Positions 53,211 to 60,970 of a stretch of 64,000 nt of DNA are shown one piece after another. The notes under the pieces were generated by a model. It made no database searches and was not told the DNA's origin. It worked only from the letters and a program-made list of their open reading frames with translations. Each line of letters opens with the position of its first letter. Position 1 is the first letter of the stretch. The stretch is from contig CAYJFS010000001.1 in assembly GCA_964369665.1 (NCBI GenBank), positions 186,001 to 250,000 of the forward strand, written 5' to 3'. This DNA is from Bilophila sp964369665 (GTDB lineage: Bacteria; Desulfobacterota; Desulfovibrionia; Desulfovibrionales; Desulfovibrionaceae). A program made the translations under genes and the position numbers.

Positions 53211-55418
53211 ATGACAGAAGAAAAAGAAAAAATTGTCTACATTGGAACAGCTGGTGAACGAGAAAACCGTCGTCGTTGGTATGAACTGCTTGTAGCTTTT
53301 GCTCTAATACTTATTGTTTTAGGCGGTACATGGGCACAACTTACCTTTTATGGCCTTGATTCATGGATTTTTATAATTCTATTAAATGTCAATGCCATAT
53401 TCATGCTTATTGTACTATTCTTAGTAGCAAGAAATATTGTTAAACTTATCATGGAACGAAGAAGAAAAGTTTTTGGTGCTCAAATACGAACACGCCTTGT
53501 TCTTATCTTTTTTTCTTTATCTCTAATACCTACAGTCGTTATGTTTCTTGCATCAAATAGAGTTGTTGCTACAAGCGTAGATTATTGGTTTACTAAAAAA
53601 ACAGAAAGCTCTTTACAGGCAGCACTTGATGTTGGCCAAAGCTTCTATGTTGCTTCAGCCCAAAGGCTTAAAGCTCGATCAGAAGCTATTATAAATAAAA
53701 TAAAAGAAAATAATCTTCTCTGGGGTGGTGTAGCTATGGATACATTACTCCAAGAAAAACAAGAAGAATATGGCCTTACTCTTGTTGGTATCATTACCCC
53801 ACAAGGTACAAAACAAAATTGGCATGGCTCTAAAGATATTCAAGACGCTTGGAAAAAAGTCCGTAAAAGGATTGACTGGAACAATCTTGGTAGTGATATT
53901 TTTATTTCAAAACTCTGGGCTGCAGACAATGCAGATTATGTTTTTGGTATATTAGCCGTTGATAAAAGCCGAACAGGATATCTTATTACTGCTGAAAGTA
54001 TTGGACAAGGTTTACTTACAAAACTTGATCGAATTACAACTGGATTTGAAGAATATGCACATTTAAAGCAATTGAAAAAACCTCTTAAGCTTTCATTTAT
54101 TTTTATTCTTGGTATTCTTGCTATGATTATTATTTTTGGCTCTATCTGGTTTGGCTTTCGTTTATCAAAAGAAATTACCTCACCTATCCTGGCCCTAGCA
54201 GATGGTACAACAAGAATTGCCCAGGGTGAGTTGGACTTTAGACTTGAAGACAAAGGTCAAGATGAATTGGGTTTACTAGTTAACTCTTTTAATAGGATGG
54301 CCAAAGATCTTCAACAGGGACAAACAAATCTTACAAAAGCTAATGAATTACTTGCTCAACAAAAAGCTACATTAGAAGAACACAATCAATATATTGAAAC
54401 TGTTTTAGATAATATCACGACAGGTGTTGTTACATTAGATGCTTCTGGACGTATATTACTTGTAAACAAAGCAGCTTGTTTAATCTTCAACACATCACCA
54501 CATATGCTCAAAGGACGCTATCCAGCTGATTTTCTTCCATATAAATACAAAACTATTTTTATCTCAATGCTTGAAAATATACATGAGCATCCAGAACATC
54601 ACTGGCAAACTCAAGAAGATTTTATTCTTGGAGACCGTCAAATAAAACTTCTTATTCATGCTGTAGCTATCTACAATATTGATGGCATCAATGCCTATGT
54701 TGTCGTTGTTGAAGATATTACAGAACTAGAAAAAATGCAGCGTATGGTAGCATGGCGTGAAATAGCCAAAAGAATTGCACATGAAATAAAAAACCCACTT
54801 ACTCCAATTAAACTTTCTGCTCAACGTTTAGACAAAAAATTTGGTGACAATGTTCATGACCCTGTTTTTAAACAATGTACAGAAATTATTGTTAAACAAG
54901 TTGAACGATTACAAGAAATGGTACAAGAATTTTCAGCATTTGCTAAGCTTCCAGAAGTACAGCTCTCTGCAAATACTATAGTTCCTGTTATTAAAGAGCT
55001 TGTTGAACTCTTTAGGCATAGTCACACTACAATAGGTTGGAATATAGATATGGAGCAGCCTCTACCCTATATATTAATGGATGCAGCAGCACTTCATAGA
55101 GCTTTACTTAATATAATCACAAATGCAATAGAAATACTTGAAAATAGACTTCAACATAAAGAAAAAACTATTGATATTAAAGTAAAGCATGATATAGCTA
55201 AAGGCCTTGTTCATATTTCTATTCAAGATAATGGACCAGGTTTAAAACCTGAAGAAAGAGAACGTATATTTGAACCATATTTCTCACGTAAAAAAGGTGG
55301 TACAGGACTAGGCCTTACTATTGTGAAAGCCATTATTGCTGATCATAAAGGTACTGTTAAAGCACTTGCATCACCAAAAGGTGGTTTAAGTATAGAAATT
55401 GATCTTCCAACTGTCTAA
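53211..55418 (+). CDS. NtrY-like membrane sensor histidine kinase
   Basis: This is a 735-residue two-component kinase. Domains: basic N-terminal tail, membrane segments at about 25-50, 55-80 and 95-118, a periplasmic loop (about 120-285, WFTKKTESSLQAALDVGQSF), a fourth segment near 290-315, HAMP (LADGTTRIAQGELDFRLEDK), a PAS domain (VLDNITTGVVTLDASGRILL), HisKA with the phosphorylated His in EIAKRIAHEIKNPLTPIKLS and an ATPase (NIITNAIEIL, DNGPGLKPEERERIFEPYFS, GTGLGLTIVKAIIADH). The layout and HEIKNPLTPI motif match NtrY. No response regulator is adjacent; NtrX-type partners would have to be elsewhere. A strong terminator follows. Confidence 0.88.
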   Translation: MTEEKEKIVYIGTAGERENRRRWYELLVAFALILIVLGGTWAQLTFYGLDSWIFIILLNVNAIFMLIVLFLVARNIVKLIMERRRKVFGAQIRTRLVLIFFSLSLIPTVVMFLASNRVVATSVDYWFTKKTESSLQAALDVGQSFYVASAQRLKARSEAIINKIKENNLLWGGVAMDTLLQEKQEEYGLTLVGIITPQGTKQNWHGSKDIQDAWKKVRKRIDWNNLGSDIFISKLWAADNADYVFGILAVDKSRTGYLITAESIGQGLLTKLDRITTGFEEYAHLKQLKKPLKLSFIFILGILAMIIIFGSIWFGFRLSKEITSPILALADGTTRIAQGELDFRLEDKGQDELGLLVNSFNRMAKDLQQGQTNLTKANELLAQQKATLEEHNQYIETVLDNITTGVVTLDASGRILLVNKAACLIFNTSPHMLKGRYPADFLPYKYKTIFISMLENIHEHPEHHWQTQEDFILGDRQIKLLIHAVAIYNIDGINAYVVVVEDITELEKMQRMVAWREIAKRIAHEIKNPLTPIKLSAQRLDKKFGDNVHDPVFKQCTEIIVKQVERLQEMVQEFSAFAKLPEVQLSANTIVPVIKELVELFRHSHTTIGWNIDMEQPLPYILMDAAALHRALLNIITNAIEILENRLQHKEKTIDIKVKHDIAKGLVHISIQDNGPGLKPEERERIFEPYFSRKKGGTGLGLTIVKAIIADHKGTVKALASPKGGLSIEIDLPTV

Positions 55419-55445
55419 CTTGCTAGATATCATAAAATATAAAAG

Positions 55446-55475
55446 AAAAAAGTCCTTGTTCATAAGGACTTTTTT
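55446..55475. terminator. Bidirectional intrinsic terminator
   Basis: A perfect 12-bp inverted repeat, AAAAAAGTCCTT / AAGGACTTTTTT, encloses the 6-base loop GTTCAT. It has A-runs before and T-runs after the GTCC core, so it works on both strands. It lies 28 bases after the ntrY-like stop and 25 bases before the end of gadB, which converges on it. Confidence 0.9.
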
Positions 55476-55499
55476 CATACCAAATATACCAATATCTTT

Positions 55500-56993
55500 T
55501 TAACGTTTACTTTTTGATTGAACTCCAAGACGACCAGAGTGGTTATAGCTGGCTACTTGTTCCTCAATTAAAACTTTACGTTTTGGATTCTTTTTACAGT
55601 GATCAATACTACGTTTTATATCATCTAATAAAAGATCTGCTAAATCATGACTAAAACCATGACGTATAAGAGCTCGCATTACAACAAGATCAGTACGGTT
55701 TACAGGCATTGAATATGCTGGAACCTGCCAACCACGAACACGTAATCTATCTGAAAGATCATAAAGATTAAAACCTAATCTTTTACCATCCTTAAGTGTC
55801 CATGTTAATGCAGGGATACCTACACTATTTTTACCACCATAAAGAATTTTAAATATACCTATCTTTGTTAGTTCACTAGCTAAGTATCTTGCTATGTCAT
55901 AACATTTTTGATGAATACGACGGTATCCTTCATAGCCAAGACGAAGAAAATTATAATATTGAGCAATAATTTGTCCACCTGGTCTAGAAAAATTTATGGC
56001 AAACGTAGGTATATTACTACCTAAATAGTTTACCCAAAAAATGAGATCCTTAGGTAAATCTTTTTCTTCTCTCCATACAACCCAACCTGTACCTAGTGGA
56101 GCAAGACCAAATTTATGTCCTGAGGCATTAATAGACTTAACTCTAGGTAAACGAAAATCCCATAAAAGCTTTGGATGAATAAATGGTGCAAGAAAACCAC
56201 CACTAGCAGCATCAACATGTATAGGAATATCCCATCCTTTCTTATCTTGCAATTTATCTAAAGCATGACTAACTTCTTCTACTGGTTCATATTCACCTGT
56301 AAAAGTTACCCCAAGAGTAGGAACAACACCTATAGTATTTTCATCACACCGCTTAATAACTTCTGATGGTGACATAATAAGTCTATTTTTTTCCATAGGT
56401 ATTTCACGTAACTCTACATCCCAATATCTAGCAAATTTATGCCAACAAACCTGCACAGGACCACATACAAAATTTGGCTTATCTGTTGATTTTTTAGTTT
56501 TACGACGTTTTTCTCTCCATCGCCATTTCATAGCCATACCACCAAGCATAGCAGCCTCACTAGAACCAATAGCAGAACAGCCCAGTGTTATTTTTGGTGA
56601 TGGAGAGTTCCAAAGATCTGCCAACATATGTACACAACGTACCTCTAACTCAGCAGTTTGAGGGTACTCATCTTTATCGATCATATTCTTATCTACACAT
56701 TCATCCATAAGTTTATGTACTTCTGGATCTACCCATGTTTGACAAAATGTAGCAAGATTCTGACGAGAATTACCATCCAGCATTAGTTCATCATGAACTG
56801 CTTGATAGATGTCGCAAGGTCTATGTTCTTTCAAAGGCATCTTATACTTGGGCAAACCATTAGAGAGACTGTCAACAGCAAAAACATCATCTAAAAGTTG
56901 ATGACGTACTGTAGCTGTATCCATAGTAAGCCTCTTGGCCACAGACCCTTTTTTTACAGAAGCTTTTATCTTTGTTTGTTTTTTCATCCTCAT
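55500..56993 (-). CDS. gadB: Glutamate decarboxylase (GadB type)
   Basis: This PLP enzyme converts glutamate to GABA, using one cytoplasmic proton. It has 497 residues. Long stretches equal the E. coli enzyme, such as RQNLATFCQTWVDP, IGSSEAAMLGGMAMKWRWR, CWHKFARYWDVELREIPM, HVDAASGGFLAPFIHP, and the PLP lysine K294 in SINASGHKFGLAPLG. The N-terminus is extended by about 20 lysine-rich residues (KKQTKIKASVKKGSVAKR) before the conserved region, and the C-terminus (SYNHSGRLGVQSKSKR) differs from E. coli's plugging HT end. AAGGAAGGG precedes either ATG 56993 or, better spaced, 56987. It ends the gadC-histone-gadB unit and meets a terminator. Confidence 0.95.
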   Translation of the reverse strand: MRMKKQTKIKASVKKGSVAKRLTMDTATVRHQLLDDVFAVDSLSNGLPKYKMPLKEHRPCDIYQAVHDELMLDGNSRQNLATFCQTWVDPEVHKLMDECVDKNMIDKDEYPQTAELEVRCVHMLADLWNSPSPKITLGCSAIGSSEAAMLGGMAMKWRWREKRRKTKKSTDKPNFVCGPVQVCWHKFARYWDVELREIPMEKNRLIMSPSEVIKRCDENTIGVVPTLGVTFTGEYEPVEEVSHALDKLQDKKGWDIPIHVDAASGGFLAPFIHPKLLWDFRLPRVKSINASGHKFGLAPLGTGWVVWREEKDLPKDLIFWVNYLGSNIPTFAINFSRPGGQIIAQYYNFLRLGYEGYRRIHQKCYDIARYLASELTKIGIFKILYGGKNSVGIPALTWTLKDGKRLGFNLYDLSDRLRVRGWQVPAYSMPVNRTDLVVMRALIRHGFSHDLADLLLDDIKRSIDHCKKNPKRKVLIEEQVASYNHSGRLGVQSKSKR

Positions 56994-57126
56994 TTCCCTT
57001 CCTTTAATAAGGTACTTAATAGTGATTTACCTTAATCTAGAAAGTCAGAGTTTCCTCTTTAGACAAAACTCCTGAATATCAGACAATTAATTATTTTTTT
57101 CTTCTATAAGATATCTTTGATTCAGA

Positions 57127-58170
57127 CTACTTTGAGCTAGAGGACTTTTTCTTACTAGCTGCTTTCCTCTTACATCCTGTACCTTTTTTATTTACTGCCT
57201 TCTTTGTAGATGTTTTCGTTGATGTTTTCTTTACAGAAACTTTTGACTTAGACATCTTTGAAGCAGCAGATTTTGTAGTCTTTTTTCTAGCTGTAACTTT
57301 CTTAGAAATCTTAGTTGTAGATTTCTTAATTGTAGCAGCCTTTTTTATTGCAGGCTTTTTAGCAGAAGTTTTTTTCTTTGCAGTACTACTTTTTGAAGTT
57401 GCTTTTTTTGCAACGACTTTTGATGTTGTTACCTTTTTTTTAGCTGGCTTTACAGTAGACTTCTTTTTTACAACAGCTTTAGTAGTAGAAAGTTTAGCTG
57501 CTGCTTTCTTTGTTCCACTTTTCTTACTTACAACAGTTTTTTTCTTAGCTGTAGTTTTAGTGCTCTTTTTCTTTAATCCAGTCTTTTTTCCAGAACACTT
57601 TGTGCCACATAAAGAAGTTGTGCTTATAGACTCAGAGCCCAATAAAGAAACTTTTTTAGTTGTACTTTTTGCTGCTACTTTTCTACCTGTAAGTTTTTTC
57701 TTTGCAGATGCTTTTTTTACAGAAGATTTTTTCTTTAATGATGCTACCTTTGTAGACTTAGATGTTGTAGCCTTCTTCTTTGTAGCTGTCTTAGTAGTAG
57801 AAAGAGTTGCAACCTTTTTTGTTCCTGTCTTCTTTTTTGCAACAGACTTTTTCTTGGCTGTAGCCTTAGCTCCTGTAGCTTTAGCAGTAGCTTTCTTACT
57901 AGCTGTTGTTTTAGACTTAGAAACACTTGTAGCTTTCTTTGTTCCTATTTTCTTTTTTGCAACAGACTTTTTCTTGGCTGTAGCCTTAGCTCCTGTAGCT
58001 TTAGCAGTAGTCTTAGATTTAGAAGACTTCTTTGTGGCTGTTGATCTCTTTGTTGTTGAACTCTTAGTCAACACATCGTTCTTTGCCGGCGAAGCTACAT
58101 CAGTTGCATTACTTTTACTATTTGCATTTGTAGAAACGTTATTCACCAAAAAATCTTTTACACTTGGCAT
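57127..58170 (-). CDS. Lysine/alanine-rich histone H1-like protein
   Basis: This is a 347-residue, extremely basic, low-complexity protein of Lys, Ala, Thr and Ser with repeated KKKSVAKKK and GTKKA units, like the C-terminal tail of eukaryotic H1 and bacterial AlgP/HctB-type proteins. It would bind DNA or RNA non-specifically. There is no folded domain except perhaps the first 35 residues (MPSVKDFLVNNVSTNANSKS). Two cysteine spots occur late (LCGTKCSGKK; GTGCKRK). GGAGAAG precedes the ATG. A 120-base duplication lies inside. It sits between gadC and gadB on the same strand, with gaps of 53 and 133 bases. No function is established here. Confidence 0.82.
   Translation of the reverse strand: MPSVKDFLVNNVSTNANSKSNATDVASPAKNDVLTKSSTTKRSTATKKSSKSKTTAKATGAKATAKKKSVAKKKIGTKKATSVSKSKTTASKKATAKATGAKATAKKKSVAKKKTGTKKVATLSTTKTATKKKATTSKSTKVASLKKKSSVKKASAKKKLTGRKVAAKSTTKKVSLLGSESISTTSLCGTKCSGKKTGLKKKSTKTTAKKKTVVSKKSGTKKAAAKLSTTKAVVKKKSTVKPAKKKVTTSKVVAKKATSKSSTAKKKTSAKKPAIKKAATIKKSTTKISKKVTARKKTTKSAASKMSKSKVSVKKTSTKTSTKKAVNKKGTGCKRKAASKKKSSSSK
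57821..57890. repeat. Direct repeat, copy 1, in the histone-like gene
   Basis: These 70 bases recur 120 bases away (57941-58010) with two mismatches. They encode the TAKATGAKATAKKKSVAKKK plus following-residue block (on the minus strand). It marks an internal tandem-type duplication of the repetitive tail. Confidence 0.8.
57941..58010. repeat. Direct repeat, copy 2, in the histone-like gene
   Basis: The partner of the repeat at 57821-57890, offset by exactly 120 bases (40 codons), so the reading frame is kept. The near-identity at nucleotide level points to a recent duplication or to gene conversion between the copies. Confidence 0.8.
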
Positions 58171-58223
58171 AAATTCTTCTCCTTCATGAAAGCAAATTAT
58201 TTCTTATAAACGTTACCTAAACA

Positions 58224-59672
58224 TTAATGGACTAACTTCCATGAGGGCTTTTTCATACTATGTATAATCAAAGGTAAACCAACGAATATAACCATTCCAG
58301 AAGCAACAAGTCCAACATACATCTCTGGGTTACCTACAGGAAGGTTTGTTGGTGGAAAAAAACCAACAACTAAGGCAAATGTAACACCAATAAACCCTAT
58401 ACCTGCTATACATAACATACCCACAACACCCCCAGGAACTTTATATACTCTTGGAAGATCTGGTTGTTTAATCCGAAGATAAATAGCAGCAGAAAACATT
58501 AGCATATACATTACTAAATATAATGTAGCAGTCATTGCAGACAATACAAAAAAAGCTACACTTACATTTTTTATAATAAAGTAAAGCACAGCTAATAATG
58601 ACACTATTGTTCCTTGAATAATCAAAATGGTTACAGGTGAACCATTTGCATTCACTTTAGCTAAAAATGGTGGAATTTCTCCTTGTTTTGCTGTCTCTAA
58701 AAGCCCTCTACTAGGTCCAGTAACCCAAGACATAACTCCACCAATAGCGCCAAAAGCCATAAGAAAACCAATAATAGGTATAAAATCACTTAAATGATAC
58801 TTATCAAATAAAACCTGAAAAGCTTGCATAAGACCAGCTGTTAAACTAATTTGCTCTGTTGGAATAACAGCTGCTATAGCAAGTGAACCTAACATAAAGA
58901 GTATAAAAATAATTACAGATGCAAGAAGCATAGCTATAGGGAATTCATGACTAGGATTTTTCATATCCATAGCTTGAACAGCCTGAACCTCAACGCCTGC
59001 AAATAGGAGTACAATCCCTGCAAGAAAAGCAATACTACCAAGGCCTGTAATATGTGGAAAAAATACTGGATGAATATGTTCAACAATGTCTTTACCTGAA
59101 CTTGTTACAACATTTTCATTTAGAAAAGATATATCATTACCCTGTAAAACCCATAATACTCCAAAAAATATAATGAGTATACCTGGCAATAATGTCCCTA
59201 ATATAACACCATACTTTGCAACAGTATTTACAGCTTTTGAACCTTTTAATGCAACCATAATAGCTAACCAATATATTATTAATATGACAATACCAGTATA
59301 ACTACCTTGAGAAGCTAATTCTGGATCCATAAAAAAATATGCTAATGCTGCAGCAGCATATCCAAGAACAGTTGGATACCAAACAACATTTTGTATCCAC
59401 TGTAACCATATTGCAGTAAATCCCCACCTAGATCCAAAAGCAGCTTTGACCCAAGTATATACCCCACCACCTTGGTCACTGAAGGCACTTCCTAATTCTG
59501 CAGAAACCATTGCGGCTGGTAATAAAAAAATCAATGTTGCAAACAGAATATAAAAAATCATTGAAAGTCCTTCTGCTGCCATCATTGGAAGACCACGAAG
59601 ACTCATAACAGCTGCAACTGTCATTAATGCTAATGTTGTAACTGTTACATGTCTTGATCCACTTTTACTCAT
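58224..59672 (-). CDS. gadC: Glutamate/GABA antiporter-like APC transporter (GadC type)
   Basis: GadC imports glutamate and exports GABA across the inner membrane. From ATG 59672 (MSKSGSRHVTVTTLALM) with GAGGG upstream it has 482 residues and about 12 membrane segments; the frame continues to 59732 without support. Family signatures: DQGGGVYTWVKAAFGSRWGF, MDMKNPSHEFPIAMLLA, PTEQISLTAGLMQAF, WVTGPSRGLLETAKQGEIPP. The protein ends after the last segment with HSMKKPSWKLVH, so the 35-40 residue cytoplasmic C-plug that closes E. coli GadC (511 residues) at neutral pH is missing. Another substrate pair remains possible; the adjacent gadB supports glutamate/GABA. Confidence 0.85.
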   Translation of the reverse strand: MSKSGSRHVTVTTLALMTVAAVMSLRGLPMMAAEGLSMIFYILFATLIFLLPAAMVSAELGSAFSDQGGGVYTWVKAAFGSRWGFTAIWLQWIQNVVWYPTVLGYAAAALAYFFMDPELASQGSYTGIVILIIYWLAIMVALKGSKAVNTVAKYGVILGTLLPGILIIFFGVLWVLQGNDISFLNENVVTSSGKDIVEHIHPVFFPHITGLGSIAFLAGIVLLFAGVEVQAVQAMDMKNPSHEFPIAMLLASVIIFILFMLGSLAIAAVIPTEQISLTAGLMQAFQVLFDKYHLSDFIPIIGFLMAFGAIGGVMSWVTGPSRGLLETAKQGEIPPFLAKVNANGSPVTILIIQGTIVSLLAVLYFIIKNVSVAFFVLSAMTATLYLVMYMLMFSAAIYLRIKQPDLPRVYKVPGGVVGMLCIAGIGFIGVTFALVVGFFPPTNLPVGNPEMYVGLVASGMVIFVGLPLIIHSMKKPSWKLVH

Positions 59673-59700
59673 AAAACCCTCTTTTATTAGATACAGTTTC

Positions 59701-59728
59701 CCTATACTATTGTTTTCAGATATAGCAA
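59701..59728 (-). promoter_or_regulatory. Possible promoter of the gadC operon
   Basis: On the minus strand TTGCTA, 16 bases, TATAGG lies about 30 bases before the gadC ATG. Both boxes match the sigma-70 consensus at four of six bases, in AT-rich DNA where chance matches are common. It is offered because of its position only. Confidence 0.3.
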
Positions 59729-59796
59729 ACATTTTATCTCATATTTATGTTGTTACTTAATTTTTAAAAAATACTATTATAACTTATTATTTTTCC

Positions 59797-59818
59797 ATTA
59801 AATTATATATAATTTAAT
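59797..59818. promoter_or_regulatory. Perfect 22-bp palindrome upstream of gadC
   Basis: A symmetrical A/T-only dyad, half-site ATTAAATTATA followed by its exact reverse complement. It lies about 125 bases upstream of gadC. Pure A/T composition lowers its weight as an operator. Confidence 0.35.
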
Positions 59819-59863
59819 TTCTTAATATATTAAATATTAACTATTATATTATATATAATCGTT

Positions 59864-59887
59864 ATTTTGTATAAATTTATACAAAAT
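59864..59887. promoter_or_regulatory. Perfect 24-bp palindrome upstream of gadC (candidate operator)
   Basis: The half-site ATTTTGTATAAA is followed immediately by its exact reverse complement, with no spacer. The inner TTGTATAAA arms resemble GntR-type or similar dimer sites. Its centre is 68 bases from that of the palindrome at 59797-59818. It lies about 190 bases upstream of gadC. A regulator is inferred, none is identified. Confidence 0.4.
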
Positions 59888-60027
59888 TTTTATACTACTA
59901 TCCTATTAATACTTTTACTATTAATAAATCTATATATGGACTATGGTAAATACATTAAAAATAAACTTACTTATGACTTATATCTTTTATCTGTGAAGCT
60001 TCCATATGGCCAAAATAGTTTCTTGAT

Positions 60028-60315
60028 TCACTCTTGGCCCTGGATAGCTAACCTTGGGCTGGTGTGATCCACAATGCTGTTTTGGCTTAAGGACCATTTA
60101 ACTTGTGTTGTGCCTGCCACACACATGCATGACCCAACAGGCATTTGTTCTGGTGCCCTGTTATGATATTGTAACATTTTCTTGAACTTCCAGTCAGCGA
60201 AACTATCATCGCCTGCCTGAATCGGCTTTAATACACAGTAAACGAATGCATGATTTTTCAGAAAGAGGATGGAAAAGAAGAGTATTATGAAAAGTCCAAC
60301 TAAAACATTAGGCAT
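60028..60315 (-). other. Unidentified ORF remnant in a higher-G+C patch
   Basis: An open reading frame of 95 codons runs on the minus strand. From about residue 20 it reads like real protein (KNHAFVYCVLKPIQAGDDSF, then KKMLQYHNRAPEQMP, PVGSCMCVAGTTQ), and G+C is clearly above that of other intergenic DNA (28 of 60 bases in 60061-60120). It has no ribosome site, and it overlaps the start of the racemase pseudogene on the other strand. I cannot match it to a family. It may be the tail of a decayed gene. Confidence 0.3.
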
Positions 60316-60970
60316 CCTTGGTGGTATGGGTCCTGCTGCTAGTGCAGAATTTTTGCGTTTGCTGACGGAAAAAGCTCCTGCGAAATATGATCAAGATCAT
60401 CATGTCATGTATATGCTGTCTGACCCTCATATACCGGATAGGACTACTGCCATTATTGGCAATGGCCAGGCCCCTATGGAATGGCTCAAAAAAAACCTTT
60501 TTACCATTGCTGGTTAGGGAGCTGATTATCTTGCAGTACCATGTAACACCATTCACATCTTTATTGACTGCTTCCGGAATTAACTGCTTGTATCATTGCT
60601 GCATATTGTAGAAGAAACCGTTGCTGCAAGTCAAAGTCAAAGCCCAATGGGCGCTTGGCTGTTGGTTACAGAAGCAACCTATAAAAGTGGTTTATACCAA
60701 CAATACGCCAAAAAAATCAGGTATGAATTTCATGAAGTTACTCCAGAGACCCCAAAAGATGTAACAAAAGCACTGACCATGGTAAAATCAGACAAACTTG
60801 CCAAATCCGGCTTATGTATACAAAAAATTATGGAAAAACTCTGGCAACAGGAAAATATAGGGTTTACAACAGCATATACAGGACTGCCTTCTGGCCTATG
60901 ATGCACCAGGATTGCCACAAGAGAAATCCAGCCAGCCTGTGAGCTTTGTCTGAGCCTGTCTGCTGGCCAT
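60287..60970 (+). pseudogene. Broken aspartate/glutamate racemase family gene
   Basis: The frame opens MKSPTKTLGILGGMGPAASA, the typical start of RacX/YgeA-type racemases, and reaches LFTIAG before a TAG at 60515. The same frame continues with GADYLAVPCNTIH, which holds the first catalytic Cys, meets a TAA at 60581, then reads on: LLHIVEETVAASQSQSPMGA. Near 60880 a shift is needed to continue as YDAPGLPQEK, and the second catalytic Cys position (expected in xCTELP) reads AYTGLP. So there are two stops, one shift and a lost active-site residue. The intact enzyme would interconvert L- and D-Asp or Glu. It is surrounded by higher-G+C DNA. Confidence 0.8.

Noticed and set aside
57560..58189. 209-codon open frame antisense to the histone-like gene
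   Set aside because: It is the mirror of a repetitive Lys/Ala tail (reads as F/V/A repeats), has no ribosome site and would overlap the real gene completely.
59867..60067. Small hydrophobic 66-codon open frame upstream of gadC
   Set aside because: It begins inside the palindrome, has no ribosome site, and its hydrophobic residues follow from T-rich DNA.
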